Assembly (NCBI GenBank): GCA_951804985.1
Contig: OX638135.1
Span: forward strand, 11,074,058-11,138,057
Origin: Dryomyza anilis
Taxonomy: Eukaryota; Arthropoda; Insecta; Diptera; Dryomyzidae
Direction of reading: 5' to 3'
Length of the DNA stretch: 64,000 nucleotides
Under the pieces are notes generated by a model that saw nothing but the letters and a program-made list of their open reading frames with translations, searched no databases and had not been told where the DNA came from. The position numbers and the translations under genes are program-made. Within the stretch, counting starts at the first letter, position 1. Every line of letters begins with the position of its first letter. Shown piece by piece: positions 44,265-57,259 of the stretch.

Positions 44265-44835
44265 AACCAGTTGGGAAGGTTAGATCACATGGGAAATTTT
44301 AAAGTAGGTGTTATTATGATAGTTAGGATTATCAAAATTATAGTCGGTCTAAGCCGACTATAAATACCCTACACATATGAGTGGTTACCATTAAAATTGG
44401 TATATATGTCACCAGGGTATACGAATCCTGAAAATAACTACAAACTCTCCATCGCTGAAGAATTTTCATTCATTTGATACCCATATTTACAAATGGGTAG
44501 GTGTACCGAATTTCGATTTTTTTTTTTGGAACCACAACTCGTTTCGCAGGAAAACATCATTTCCATGTATTTCAGCATGATGTCAATATATATTTGATCA
44601 AAAAAGTTTACCTAAGCACGTATACAGTAAAATTGATCTGTAGATGTAAATTTTATATGAGGTATTTGAACATAAGTGGTCGGTTCTCAGGTCACAATAG
44701 ATCGATCATGCCAATTTTCTTGTTCAGACAGCTTAGATATATAAGTAATCTAATTCTCATTGCTCTAGGTCTTCTACTTTTTCCGTAATCGTGATTTCAA
44801 CAGACAGACAGAAGGACAGACAGACGGACAGACGG
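44265..44835 (+). mobile_element. INE-1/DINE-1 copy, 3' truncated
   Basis: AACCAGTTGGGAAGGTTAGA through the GTCY microsatellite (CAGACAGACAGAAGGACAGA, 44801-44835). The conserved core and GGGTATAAAA end are absent. Unrelated sequence (TGTGCCGATACCGATGTG) follows. Confidence 0.85.
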
Positions 44836-46513
44836 TGTGCCGATACCGATGTGTTTATGCATATAGCCCGTAATGCAATGGTTTATTGCATCTGTACTAA
44901 ACAATTGTTCCAGAAATCTAAAGTCGTACCAGACACAATATCACACACCCATAATCACAATGTTTCGTGAAATAAAAATTCGCGCACCGACCAACTCACA
45001 GTTTGCAGCCGTGTCAGTCAGGAGCGGATCCACACGTCGTTCTTAGGGGGGGTAATTTTGAAAAACGACAAAAAAATATATATATATATAGTTATATATT
45101 AAATAAAACACTAATTTGTTCTAATATTAGTTTTAAATACTCAAATTAAATAATCAAAATTACAAATTGATTTGCTATAATAATATTAATATTAGTAGTC
45201 ATAATTTTAAAAATTTTTGATTTTACATAATTATATAAACTCAAGTCTGCGATTATGGATATTAGCGTACCGATCTGTTATTCGTCGAAATTTAAAAAAA
45301 ACGATTTTATTAGATCCGATATTTTTCAAATTTTATAGTTGCCAAAAATATTTTAAACGTACTTTTTTTTCTATTAAAATAGAGTTTTTTTTTTTTTGGA
45401 AGTTATTCCCCTTAAATAATTGATTAAGAGTGACACCTCATAGGCTTACTATTTTCGAACATTTTCTCTTTAATTTTTTTTTAGGTTTGAAGTACGTAAA
45501 CATTCTTAAATTGCATAGATATAACATGCTTGTTTACGGAAAATACCATGAGAAGAATGTAATAATTTTTCTTTATAAAAATAATTGTATTCCAGTTTGG
45601 TTGAAAAATATTCAACATATTTGAATACCCATTACTTCAATGTTTGACATATACATAGGGTGCGGATTAGAACCAAAATTTTATTTTTATTTTAAAATGT
45701 AATAGGGCCTAAAAGTTACAATCTGCTGCTAGAGTTTACCACAAAAGATGTGTGCCGAATAAAATGAAAATTTAGATTTAAAATGTTTTTTTTAACATCA
45801 TCTGCAATGTGCAAATACAGAACATTATTTTATTTTAATCAAATATTTTGTGGTAAACTCCAGCGGCACAATATAAATTTAAGGCCCTAATTTACATTAT
45901 CTTGTTATTTATAGGCAAGCTTAATTAATTAACGCAGTTCAAACGTCAGAAAATTAATTGACAAAATAATATAGTAACTTTATATTTTTCAGTAAAAAAA
46001 AATTCCCACAAATCCCATTAAAATTGGTCAATAGGGCAATTATTGATTTAATACAAATAAATCTTTTCATATAAACTCAATGGCAATGTCAGGGTATTTT
46101 GTAGTGTTTCATGATATTTTCCGATTAAAATAATTATTTATCCTATTGACTATATTTTATAGTAAAAAACTATTATTTATATAGTATTTTTTTCTGGGTG
46201 TAGGTTAATTTTTTCAACTTTGTAAGTTTGCAAATTTATCCTAACCAAAACGAATTGAATTTTTTAACTTTTAAAGTTGATATAAGAGTTTAATATAAGA
46301 GTTTACATAAAAATGTTCAACTGAAAAGTTCAAAATTATAGGTGCATGTTGAACATAATAAACCTTTGAGTTACATTTATAAACTATTATCTTGAAATTT
46401 GTATGCGTGTCCAAAACATTCACATTCGTAACATTCACTCGTATGCTCGCTTCATAATTCGAAACGTCCTTTTCGACGGAAGTTTGAATGATAAATTACA
46501 ACTTAAATATACA
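44836..46513. other. AT-rich spacer, nothing recognised apart from an inverted repeat
   Basis: No gene. 45020 (GGAGCGGATCCACACG then GGGGGGGTAA) resembles a hAT-type end like that at 21886, but no partner was found. The inverted repeat at 45695-45900 is listed separately. Confidence 0.35.
45695..45900. repeat. Inverted repeat of about 205 bp (MITE candidate)
   Basis: AATGTAATAGGGCCTAAAAG and TAGAGTTTACCACAAAA on the left pair with TTTTGTGGTAAACTCCAGCG and AAGGCCCTAATTTACATT on the right, with small indels. The interior is non-coding. No clear target duplication. Confidence 0.55.
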
Positions 46514-46603
46514 TTATTTAAACCAAAAGGTTGAACATTTAAATCCAAATCGATTTTCAACTTAAAAGTTTAAATTTATGGTCCAGTAAAGTATAAAGTA
46601 TAT
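46514..46603. repeat. Host repeat flanking Gypsy A2, left copy
   Basis: ACCAAAAGGTTGAACATTTA, TCGATTTTCAACTTAAAAGT and TTTATGGTCCAGTAAAGTAT recur in the same orientation at 61724-61812 with a few differences. The A2 element therefore lies within a pre-existing tandem repeat. Confidence 0.75.
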
Positions 46604-46607
46604 ATAT

Positions 46608-47152
46608 TGTTAGGAAAATTCTGTCTACGAAAAACTGTTCTACGAGTTCGTATCGCTGGATTGTGTACAAAATAAAAACGCACTTATATTTTGTTTTAAC
46701 TAGTATTATTTCATATAGTATTAATTAACTTTATTAATTTAAATAACAACTTAAAGAATAATCACTTATATCAACTGCTGAATTACTACAATTTATCTTT
46801 ACAATGTTCACTCACGAGACGCACTAGTTCACTATTACATCACAACTGAAGTACAGTGCCTCAGATGCGGGGCCTTATATACTGCAGGCATTAGTTCGAC
46901 ACGTTTCGACAAGCTTCGACTTGTTTCGAGAACCTTCTACTCGTTTCGTGAATGACGCATGCTATTGGCATCTCATTCGCACTCATGTGTTTTAATGTGC
47001 TGATCTTCCATCTCTTTCTCGCACATTGCATAGTGCGCTGAATGATCTTTCGTCTCTTTCTAACACATTGCTTAGTGCGCTGAATTGTCTTGCGTATCAT
47101 TTATTATTGTTGATTGCTTGCACAGTGGAGCAAATTACCTCTTTTCGTAACA
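46608..47152 (-). repeat. A2 3' LTR
   Basis: 545 bp, TGTTAGGAAAATTCTGTC to CTCTTTTCGTAACA. The polypurine tract (minus-strand GGTGGAGGGCAG, 47153-47164) adjoins it. It differs from the 5' LTR at a modest number of sites, more than the LTR pairs of B or E differ from each other. Confidence 0.9.
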
Positions 47153-47189
47153 CTGCCCTCCACCTAAATCTGTTCGTCCCGAACAGATA

Positions 47190-48290
47190 TTAATCCTCTC
47201 TCTCTCTATACGGCGCCAACCTTTCTAAATGTACCACTTTCATTTTTCGTCTAACGCCTGCAGTATTCTGAATCCGATACACGACATCGTTAATTCTTTT
47301 AATTATCTTGTATGGTCCTTCCCAGTGTGTTTGTAGCTTAGGGGATAAGCCTTTCTTCCTTTGTGGGTTATAGAGCAAAACAAGTTGTCCTTCTGTAAAT
47401 CCCTCTGAATTTGTGCGCAAGTCGTATCTGGCCTTCATCTTATCGCTCGCAAATTGTGTACGCTGTACACTTCGTTCATTTCTTCACTTTTTCTGAAAAC
47501 ATAATTGTGTACAGGAATTCCAGCTTAAGGACTCGCACCAAACTTTAAATCAGCAGGTAATCTTAAGTCTGTTCCAAAAACAACTTTAGATGGTGAAGCC
47601 GCTGTGGTATCATGAACCGCCGTTCGATAAGCCATTAGAAATAGTGGTATGTGTGTATCCCAACCTTTTTGATTTTTATCAACCACTTTTCTGAGATACT
47701 CTTCCAAAGTCCGATTGAATCTCTCCACCATGCCGTCTGATTGCGGGTGCAAAGGCGTTGTTCGTGTTTTGTGTATGTTGAGGACTTTACATACTTCCTT
47801 AAAAACTGCAGACTCAAAATTTCTTCCTTGGTCTGAATGCAATTCCAACGGTACTCCAATACGTCTTACCTAGTTGTTATCTAACGCATCCACAACTGTT
47901 GTGGCTTCTTGATTCGGCATGGGATACACTTCAGGCCACTTGCTGAAGTAGTCAATGACGACAAGGATATACTTATTACCCGCATCACTGATTGGAAACG
48001 GCCCGGCGACATCCATGGCAATACGCTCGAATGGTGCTCCCACGTTGTACTGATGCATCTTACCGCGACTTCTGACTGTTGGTCCTTTTGCTGGTACACA
48101 TTGCGGTCAACTGCGAATCCAATCAGCGACTGACTCTTGGCATCCAATCCAATAAAAACGTTTCTTTACCTTCTCGACCGTTTTATTAATGCCCAAATGA
48201 CCACCACTAGATCCACCATGGTATTCCGCTAATATCTCTTTTATTTTTGACTTGGGAACAACAATCAAACTTCGAGCGGATGTGCCATCT
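47190..48290 (-). pseudogene. A2 integrase (broken)
   Basis: The minus-strand order is a zinc-binding region (near 48250-48060; KKRFYWIG, W..CPQC-like), the core (48058-47870; AMDVAGPFPISDAGNKYILV, VIDYFSKWPEVYPMPN), then 47848-47525 with ELHSDQGRNFESAVFK, TPLHPQSDGMVERFNRTLEE (all three D-D-E positions visible across two frames), and the GPY module (47438-47190; HWEGPYKIIKRINDVVYRIQ, MKVVHLERLAPYRERED). Frameshifts lie near 47870 and 47500. This copy retains the third catalytic residue lost from A1. Confidence 0.85.
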
Positions 48291-48391
48291 TCATTTTCCC
48301 ATACACGATATAAGCAACCATCTTGTAGCTTTAAGCTCTGCCACTGTTCCCAGTAAGCTTTAGTTATGGCACTGTCAGCAGCTATATCTTC

Positions 48392-49054
48392 TTATGATGG
48401 TTTTCTTTGCTGTTCCTTGAACATCATGATTTTTGTGAGATCGGGATCACTCTTTTGATCAATTTGAATTTGTTCCGGAGTCCATTTTTCATCGGGCAAA
48501 ACATTTAGCAAACGAATGTCAATTATATTTTCTTTTTCTTCCGCTCTTGAACAATGTCTGCATTCTAGTTTACATGGGCGTCGTGACAGAGCATCTGCAT
48601 TTCCATGATGACCTCCTTTACGATGTTCTATGGTGAAATCGTAGCTCTGTAATCGTTCTATCCAACGCGCAATTTGACCTTCTGCGTCTCTGAACTGAAG
48701 TAACCATCTCAGTGCAGCGTGATGGGTTCTCAAGTTAAATTGTTGCCCGTACAGGTATTTGTGGAAATTTTACACACTTTCGATTACAGCAAGAAGCTCC
48801 CTCCTGGTGACACAGTAATTTCGCTCGGGTTTGGACAAGGTTTTACTGTAGTATGCGATCACTTTTTCTTGTCCATTGATCACTTGAGAGAGAACTCCGC
48901 CGATTCCGTATCCACTCGCATCCGTATCAAGTATAAATTTCTCACCTGGAATTGGATACGCAAGAATTGGTGCCGAGCACAGCAGACCTTTTAATTTCAA
49001 AAACGCCCTTTCTTGATCATGGCTCCATTGAAATGCGCGGTTCTTTCTTGTCAA
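48392..49054 (-). pseudogene. A2 RNase H (one stop)
   Basis: FQWSHDQERAFLKLKGLLCS, ILDTDASGYGIGGVLSQVIN, CVTRRELLAVIESV then a stop and frame change, and LRWLLQFRDAEGQIARWIER, FTIEHRKGGHHGNADALSRR (the IxHxxG..N.AD.LSR end of gypsy RNase H) followed by the linker to integrase. Catalytic acidic residues are present. Confidence 0.85.
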
Positions 49055-49185
49055 CTCGTGAAGACTGCTAGCAACATTGGCAAAACCTGGAACAAATCGC
49101 CTGTAGTATGTACATGCCCCAAGAAACTTCGTAGGTCATGTAGGTTTTGCGGTCTGGGCCACTCCTTTACTGCAACTATTTTATC

Positions 49186-49764
49186 TTAATCGGTATGCAC
49201 TCCTTCCGTGGTAACTCGACGACCCAGATACTTGACTTCTTTCTTGAAAAGTGAGCATTTCTTTGGGCTAAGTTGTAGACCCGCACTTTTCAATCGAAGG
49301 AATACTTCCTCTAAATTTCTTAGATGTTCGTTGAAATCCTTGCCCATAACAATTATGTCATCAAGGTATACTAGTAATACTACTGGTGAACTCCATGGAC
49401 TCTCAGATGGTTCCACCACGCCATTTGTGTGCATTTCTTCAACCAAATATGATACTTCGTCTCTTTTCGCAAGTGGTACCCTTCTTGGTGCTTGACGAAT
49501 TGGGTTAGAATCACCAGTGCCATCCTTTTGGCCCTTTTCAGCAAATATACACCGATATTTTTCAATTAGCTGTTGCACTTGACTCTTTTCTTTGCCACCC
49601 AAATCCTTCGTCCACTCATTTATAAACCTGTGAGTAGATTGTTTGTTTATTTGCGATGTGCCGTAGTCCCTTGATGGATTTGACTCACAATTTATAATCG
49701 CTAATGCCTCTTGACACTGGCCTATCACTGTTCCCTTTTTAATTAATTTGGACGAGTTTTCCAT
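49186..49764 (-). pseudogene. A2 reverse transcriptase with in-frame internal deletion
   Basis: A single 192-residue frame: [60 protein letters not shown], then directly LLVYLDDIIVMGKDFNEHLR and LGRRVTTEGVHTD. Compared with A1, about 100 codons are missing between SSPV and LVYLDD, covering the first catalytic Asp and most of the fingers/palm, yet the frame is kept and YLDD remains. It cannot act as an RT. Confidence 0.85.
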
Positions 49765-49774
49765 GTTGAGAACT

Positions 49775-50383
49775 TGTTGTATATCAAAAAAATTCTTTTT
49801 CTTTTAGTTTGAAAAATCTGCACATCGCCAGTAAGCACAATAGCATATTCATATTAATCATAATAATGTAACACCAAAAATGCTTACTGTTATGAATGCA
49901 TTCGTATTTTTCTCATACACTTATTTGATGCACTTACTCTTATACACATATGATGACAACAACAAATGTATTGGTTGTAATGTGAGCCTCATCAGGTAGC
50001 ACCTGCATGCGGCGTACAGGGAACTAGAAGTTTTTCTCACGATCACCCCAATACGAATTGATTATTTCACAATATGATGACACTCAGATCTGGTGTTTGT
50101 AAATATTGGTGCGACCGAGGTGATGAGTAGAGGTTAAGAATATATTTTAAGTTGGATAAGATTTTAACTGCCTTAGAGTGCAGACGAGTTTCTTTTATAA
50201 GTTAAACAATAATGTTAATATTAAAATAGAACTTTCAATTAAATAAAAGTATGTCTTGGTAGAAAAGACTTGTCTGAATTATTTCGGTTAATAAAAATGG
50301 AACTTCAACGTTGGACATTATCTGGTTGGACATCATGGGTAATTATAAATGGAACGTTGCGACATTTGGCCTCACGCCTCACA
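49775..50383 (+). repeat. B 5' LTR
   Basis: Compared with the 3' LTR it has a 16-base insert after TGTTGTATATC (AAAAAAATTCTTTTTC) and lacks about 24 bases just before the terminal ACA (AAGCAACGGACATTTTAATT...). Otherwise nearly identical (for example GTAGAGGTTAAG against GTAGAGATTAAG). Confidence 0.9.
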
Positions 50384-50385
50384 TT

Positions 50386-50400
50386 TGGCGCAGCCGGTTT
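50386..50400 (+). other. B primer-binding site (tRNA-Ser type)
   Basis: TGGCGCAGCCGGTTT two bases after the LTR. TGGCGCAGCCGG is complementary to the 3' end of insect tRNA-Ser (CCGGCTGCG plus CCA). Confidence 0.8.
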
Positions 50401-51167
50401 TCGAACCAAACATCAAATCCCAAGGGACAGGATGGACTGGATGGAGATTAGAAGTATAGGAAATAAATATATTGGACAAGGGAAAATATATTTTTTAGGA
50501 GTCGTGAGTATTGTGAAAAACAGTGAAAGAAAATGTGCGAAAAGAAAATAATTTTTGTGAATTTGTGATATAAAACAAAAGAAACATTTGAGAATATTGA
50601 AATCATGAAATTAGACATTTGAAAAACAGGCAATTGAACATTTTAAATAAATGATAAAATTTTTAAAAAATTTCATAATATTGTGAAATTAAATTAACTT
50701 TAAATTAAACTGTGAAATTAAAATGTTGAATAATTTAAGAATTTTGATACTGCAATGTTTTCATAGCATAATTAAATAATAAATTCATAATTAAATAACA
50801 AATTGGAGAATTTTAACAAAATTAAATTACATAAAAAAAATCAGTATTCAGTTATAAAATGGTGAGATGTTTTTAGAAAAAAAATAATTGTATATATATC
50901 AAAATGAGCTAAATAAAACAGTATTAAATTTAACAGAAAAATTAAATCAACTATTAAGCAATCTACTGTTTAAACAAAAGATATACATAGCTTTGCAGAA
51001 AATAAAATATAGTATATCAATTTTTATTTAATTTTCAATTTTCATCCTTTAACATACAAATATATAACGGGTTTTCATTAATATATTTTTTTTTGTTGTG
51101 TTCTAAATAAATATAAATTAATAAACTTGAAAATGTTTCACATTAAATATAAAAATAATAAATGTAA

Positions 51168-51203
<36 letters not shown>

Positions 51204-51268
51204 TATAAAGAAAGTAATATGTTTAATTACATAAATCAATAAAAAATCAAAAAAAACCGATAATTAAA
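50401..51268 (+). other. B untranslated leader
   Basis: AT-rich, non-coding. Shares TTTTGATACTGCAATGTTTTCATA (as two adjoining phrases) with C at 24120. A TA microsatellite lies at 51170-51200. No conserved ORF. Confidence 0.6.
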
Positions 51269-52263
51269 ATGGGTACAGAAAATGTATTTAAACGCGTACA
51301 TTACGTTGTTCCTTACTTTTCTGGGGCAGAATCTCCATTACTAGAAACTGAATTATATAAATTTATTGAAGGCTGTGAAACATCAAAGCTTAAAATTAAA
51401 GAATCAGATTATGAGGAATTTATTAAATGCGTTAGGTTACATTTGAGGGAGATGCTTATAAATTGGTGAGGATAAAATATTTTCAAAAAATAGAAGAATT
51501 ATACGAGTTGCTAAAAAATACATACTTAAATGATATTTCTTTAGATGCAGTACTATAAAAGATTAAAAAAGTTTTTCAAAATAGTAAAGAGAGTTTGAGA
51601 GCGTTTGGAAGATGATTAGACGAATTGCAATCCATGGCATTAGAAATTGCAAGTAAAAAATACCGTAAAAAGATAGGTAATGATGACGTATTCAGATTGG
51701 AATTACAGAAGTCAGTATTGATCTCTTTTAAAGTATGTGTGAAGGATCCAACAGCAAAAGTTGTATTATTAAGTAGTAAGTCAGACACATTAGATGCATT
51801 ATTGGAAGAAGCATTAAATGTTGAAGCTATTATGCAACTAAGACCAAAGTTAAATGAATACGAATGTAATGTTGAAGCAGAACATAATTCAGAAATAATT
51901 AAGCAAAGAGAAAATCCAGAAAATAATGATAAATTAACCTAAGTAAGGAATGTTCCGACATGTTCATTCTGTATGAAATTAGGACATACTAGGGACGATT
52001 GTATTAGTAGGAAAAATGAGCCTTTCTGCTACGAATGTGGAACTTATGGCCATGAAGCTAATTGGAAATGTGCCAATACTAATATGAAAAATTCTAAAAT
52101 ACAGTTAGGTAATAATGATATTAAAAATAATAATCGCAAAGAAAATAAAACAAGTAATATGAAATGCTTATGGTGTGATAGACAAGGGCATAAAATAGAT
52201 AAGTGTTATGCGAAAACAAAATTTGAATCAGTCACAAATAATAATCATAATCAGGGAAACTAA
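51269..52263 (+). pseudogene. B gag (broken)
   Basis: ATG at 51269 (GTENVFKRVHYVVPYFSGAE). A frameshift at about 51455 gives an early stop. Coherent sequence resumes at 51625 (SMALEIASKKYRKKIGNDDV) to TAA at 51940, then 51973-52263 with zinc knuckles CMKLGHTRDDC, CYECGTYGHEANWKC and CLWCDRQGHKIDKC (the first also preceded by Cys-Ser-Phe). It lacks the ~200-residue coiled-coil N-terminus present in D gag. Confidence 0.85.
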
Positions 52264-52361
52264 GAGGGGCTCAGTCAAGGCCAATAAACTGGGGACCCCA
52301 AAAGAAAAGTAATATAGGGCCAAATGAGTTAGGAATTGTAGATCAGACGTCGAAAGAGACT

Positions 52362-53894
52362 GTGGTCAAATTTACTACCCCATTAAACTTTCAAAAACTG
52401 AAGGTAAACAATGAATTAAAATATGAATTAAATGCAAAAGAAAATTGCATAATACACAATTGGAATGGAGATTGTTCGAATTTATCTAATATAAGTGATG
52501 TTTTCATTTCAGTACCTTGCAAGGCAGCTAAAAATGGAAGACTTATTTTATTAGTAGACTCAGGAGCAGATGCCAGTTTAGTAAAAGAAAGTGCGATGAC
52601 AAATTTTCCAGGTTTTAACAAAAATATTCAAAAGGATTTGAATGGGGCTTTTGGTGGTTGTGTTAGGACATTAGGAACCACCAAGGTCCAACACGGGAGC
52701 ATAGGGTGCTTAAGTTTAATGCTACACGTAGTGTCACTTGAACAAGGAGTACCAGCAGACGGAATAATCGGACGTGACAATTTATGGAATCGATCTATAA
52801 TAAATGCGATAGATAAAACGATAACGTTCTTTGATATAGATAAAAATCATATTATAAAACTACCAATGAAAACACAGACAGAAATACAAAACATTTTTTA
52901 CAACCAACAAATTAAAATTCAAGCGAGAACCGCGAAAATAGTATCATTACCTTTAAAAACAAAAATTCCAATCGTATTAATACATAAGCAAGAAATTTCT
53001 CCAGGTGTATATTTAGGCGAAAGCCTATCAAATGTTAGCAAGAATAGAGTTTATGTTTCAATATTAAATGCTACAGAAAAAGAAATTCTAATAGACAACA
53101 AATTTAAACCAAAGTTTTCGAATTTTAATCAGTATAAAGAATCGTATACAAAAAATTCAACCATAAATAGCGTAAATTCAGTAAATATAACAAATAGAAT
53201 TAACAGATTATTAAGGGAAATTAAAATTGACGAAACTTTAAATAAAGACGAAATTACATCTTTACAATATTTGTGTATTTCTTATCATGACGTTTTTCAC
53301 TTAGATGGCGATGAATTAACATACACGCCAGTGCTTAAACATGAAATAACTACACAATGGAACCAACCACCAATTAATCAGAAACAATATAAACTTCCAC
53401 ATACACATAGGGAAGAAATTAATAGACAAGTAGTAAAAATGTTAGATGACGGCATTATATCTCCAAGCACCTCACCTTGGAATTCACCGTTGTTGTTAGT
53501 ACCAAAAAAGAGCAATAAGGACGGTAGCAAGAAATGGAGACTAGTAATAGATTTTCGTAAACTAAATGATGTAACAATAAAACAAGTATTTCCGATTCCT
53601 CGTATAGACGAGATATTAGATCAGCTAGGGCATAGTAGATACTTTTCAACATTGGATTTAGCAAGTGTTTATCATCAGGTCTTAGTAGATGAAAGAGATA
53701 AAGAAAAAACTGCTTTCAGTACGGGACTTGGACATTTTGAATTTAATAGAATGCCATTTGGTTTAACAGGTGCACCGGCCACTTTTCAAAGAATAATGAA
53801 CCACATATTAACAGGTTTACAGGGTATCGATTGTTTTGTGTATCTTGATGACATAGTTGTATATGGAAAAAATTTAAGCGAACATGAGCATTGA
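52362..53894 (+). pseudogene. B pol: protease and reverse transcriptase
   Basis: A 510-residue open frame, the longest in the window. Protease LILLVDSGADASLVKESA with an intact D-S-G, then GIIGRDNLWNRSIINAIDKT. The linker is SPGVYLGESLSNVSKNRVYV. RT motifs are DDGIISPSTSPWNSPLLLVP, WRLVIDFRKLNDVT, FPIPRIDEILDQLGHSRYFS, LDLASVYHQVLVDERDKEKT (usual SGYHQ reads SVYHQ), PFGLTGAPATFQRIMNHILT and FVYLDDIVVYGKN with catalytic YLDD. It ends at a TGA (53892-53894) where homologues have Arg, consistent with a CGA to TGA change; reading continues in frame beyond it. Confidence 0.9.
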
Positions 53895-54560
53895 TTAAGT
53901 AATGTATTACAGAAATTAAGGGAACATAATTTAAAATTAAATACCGAAAAATGTCAGTTTTTGCGTCGCGAAGTTGTATATTTAGGACATAAATGTTCGG
54001 AACTAGGTGCGCTGCCAGACCCCTCTAAGGTCGAATGCGTGAAAAATATTCCGGTGCCAAGAAATAGAAAAGAAGTACAAGCATTTTTGGGATTAATTAA
54101 TTATTACAGAAAATTCATAGGCAATATGGCCAAAATATCATTACCAATTAATAATTTACTTAGAAACGACGTTAAATTTACATGGACAGACGATTGTCAA
54201 AATTCATTTATTAAATTAAAAGAATCAATAATTTCATCACCAATTCTCGCATATCCATATTTTAAGAAAACTTTTTTACTTACAACTGATGCAAGTAATG
54301 AAGCAATAGGCGCGGTACTGTCGCAAGGCGAAGTTGGAAGCGATAGACCAGTCGCATTTGCGAGTAGGGCATTAAATGGGGCCGAAAAACGATACTCCAC
54401 CATTGAAAAATAATTTTTAGCTATTGTTTGGGCAACTAAGAATTTCAGAGCATACCTATTAGGGCGACCATTTAAAATTTTTACAGATCATCAGCCCCTA
54501 AAAGGTATTGCAAACTTAAAAGATCAGACATCCCGCCTTGCGCGTTTCCGACATAAGTTG
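53895..54560 (+). pseudogene. B pol: RT thumb and RNase H
   Basis: In frame with the preceding segment. VVYLGHKCSELGALPDPSKV, FLGLINYYRKFIGNMAKISL, LLTTDASNEAIGAVLSQGEV, FASRALNGAEKRYSTIEK, then a TAA (54411-54413, GAA to TAA) and [40 protein letters not shown]. First and later catalytic Asp residues of RNase H are visible. A deletion/frameshift follows at about 54555. Confidence 0.85.
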
Positions 54561-55648
54561 TCAGAATGCAAATAACGAAACAAATTCTGCACACTTATTA
54601 ACTGATCCGGAAGAGATTAAAACGGTAATAAAAGATTTTCATGATTCCGCATTAGGAGGCCATCAGGGTGCAGTAAAAACATATTTTAGAATCAGAAGAC
54701 AGTTTAAGTGGAAATGTATGCAGAAACCAATAAAAGATTACGTAAAAAATTGTTCAAAATGCCAAGTAAATAAAAGTTTTAGGCTTACAAAAATGCCAAT
54801 GGTCCTAACTGATACGCCAGTGAGACCATTTGATAAAGTATACATGGATCTTGTAGGAAACTATCTCTGGAAATAAATATATATTAACATTTCAAGATGA
54901 TTTTTCAAAATATATGTGTTGCGTAGCTATACCGTACGCAGAAGCAAGCACTGTAGCGAAAGCATTTTACGACGAAATCATTACGCGCTTAAATATTCCA
55001 AAAGTATTAGTTACCGACAATGGTTCAAATTTCGTCGCTAAATTGTTTTCAGATACATGTAAATTGTTAGGAATTAAAAAGTTACATATTACGCCATATC
55101 ATCCACAAGCTAATGGATCTTTGGAAAGAAGCCATCGACCATTAGCAGAATATTTGCGAAGTTTTGCAAAAGAAGATGGGTCAAACTGGGACCAATGGTT
55201 AAATTCGGCAATGCACGTGCACAATAACACAGTACATATGTCAACAGGGCAAACCCCTTTCCGTACTTTATATGGGTTTGATTTTGATATGCCCACTAAT
55301 CTAAAACGTAAATGTTCACCAGTTTATAATACTGATGATTACAACAAATTATTAAAATATCAGATTCAACGCACACATGAAATCGTGAGACAAAATCAAG
55401 ATAAAGCAAAAGAAAAATCTAAACAAAGCTATGACAGCGCATTACACCCAACAATATTTAAAGTAGGCGATAAAATATTATTAAAAAATCAAAATAGAAA
55501 GAATAAATTTTCTCCCATATGGGTAGGACCCTATGAGGTACTTTCGGTAGTAAGTCCTGTAACGACAATGATTTCCATCAAAGGAAAATGGAAAAAATTT
55601 CATAACAACTTATTAAAAGCATATAATTTTGAAGTTTTACACAATTAA
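54538..55648 (+). pseudogene. B integrase (one frameshift)
   Basis: N-terminal zinc region: VIKDFHDSALGGHQGAVKTY and CSKCQVNKS (HHCC). Core: PFDKVYMDLVGN, frameshift at about 54870, CCVAIPYAEASTVAKAFYDE, VLVTDNGSNFVAKLFSDTCK, TPYHPQANGSLERSHRPLAE, so D, D and E are all visible. C-terminal GPY-type module: FSPIWVGPYEVLSVVSPVTT, HNNLLKAYNFEVLHN then TAA at 55646. This is the best-preserved integrase here. Confidence 0.9.
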
Positions 55649-56284
55649 ATAAATAAATGTAAAGAAATAAATAACTGAACCAATAGTTCATGATGATCAT
55701 AAATCGTAATCATGTTAGAATGAAATGCATACTATTGCAAACAACAATATAAGGTAAAGAAATGCCGCGTTAATAAGAATTTTTTTTTTAGGAATATGTT
55801 TTTTAATCTTAATCAAATAAAAAAGTGCATGAGGGAATAGCTACGTATTAATTTTAAAAGGTTACTAGCATTAAATCATGTATTGTAATGGATAAAGGAA
55901 TAAAGTGATTTACAAGATTATATTAGATATTTATTAAGCAAAGATTTCAGTACGAATTAGCAAAAGAAATAAAATATACATTGCCACTATATTTGAGATA
56001 GGTCAGCACTTCAATTTCATTGTCAAGGGCATTGTCAATCGAAACAAATGAAAGAAAGATCGTTGTACTTGAAATACAGATAGACGTAAGCGGAGCATAA
56101 ACTGAAGGGGAGCACAGATATAAGTGAGGAGCTTAGTTATAAGTGATAAAATGCAATTCAGCGTTTTGCATGTAGGAACCACTGCACTAATGGACTGAAA
56201 ATGAAACGAGATACGTTAATGCAGAGACAAAAACAAACTAGCAAACATTTTAACCAAGATCATTTAACGGTCATAAAAAATATA

Positions 56285-56337
<53 letters not shown>

Positions 56338-57259
56338 GTATTGAATGTACCAAAGTTGTTATGCAAAAGAAAGATTGAAAATACTGTCATATATCAAGCA
56401 TATTTAAATTAATAAATTAGTGCATGAATAAATAGCTAAGTATTTTTGAAAATGACTAGCATTGAGTCATGTGGTAATGAAATATTATGGAAAAATTAAA
56501 GATTTCTAAAGTACATGTACATTTCATTAAATGTAATAAATGAAATGTTCAATATAAACATACAATGAAGATATTAAATTTGAATATTCTATAAAAATTA
56601 AAAATGATGTTAAATTAAATTAAGTATGAAGTTATAGTAAACAAGTAATAAGTATTTTAATAATAATCCTGATTCTGCAAATGTACTCCAACCACGACGA
56701 ATCACAAAGAAGTAAAACATGCACGAAGAAGAACAACAAGCAATCCACCAAACAATAAAAATTAACGTTAAATACAATGTGCTGAAATTTTAATTGCCAA
56801 AGAAGGTCGTTTAATTTTGTTGGGAAAAGGTCTGAAATGGTAATGTAATGTAATGAAGTACAAAAGAAAAATGATAAAACGACATGTGAGAGTTATGGCG
56901 CGGCCGACAACAATCAATACATGTTTAATTAAGAGAAAGGAGCTACCCTATGGATATGGATGTAGAAGTTTGACAAATCAGCAAAGAAAGTTGGAACTAT
57001 TTTATCATAATAATGCAACAACATTTTACATCTTATATATACTAAATAAAAGATGACAATTTTATCGCTCAAAGAACACGCTAAGATTATGTAAATAAGT
57101 TGAAGGAGCTATTCCATATACACTTATTTAGCTGTCAATGCGAACCTGATTACAAAAATAAATTTAACAAATCAACAAAGTTACCACAATTACACTAAAT
57201 CACACACGCTTCAACAAATGAACACAATTTCTTAAACAATTTTGAAAAAGACGAAAATT
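55649..57259 (+). other. B 3' non-coding region with repeated motif
   Basis: No env ORF recognised. The motif TGAxxxAATAGCTA(A/C)GTATT followed by ACTAGCATTxA occurs at about 55834 and 56424, as in D. A TA/GT microsatellite lies at 56279-56332. AAATGAAACGAGATACG (56200) is shared with D. Small frames such as 56853-57056 have no recognisable content. Confidence 0.6.
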
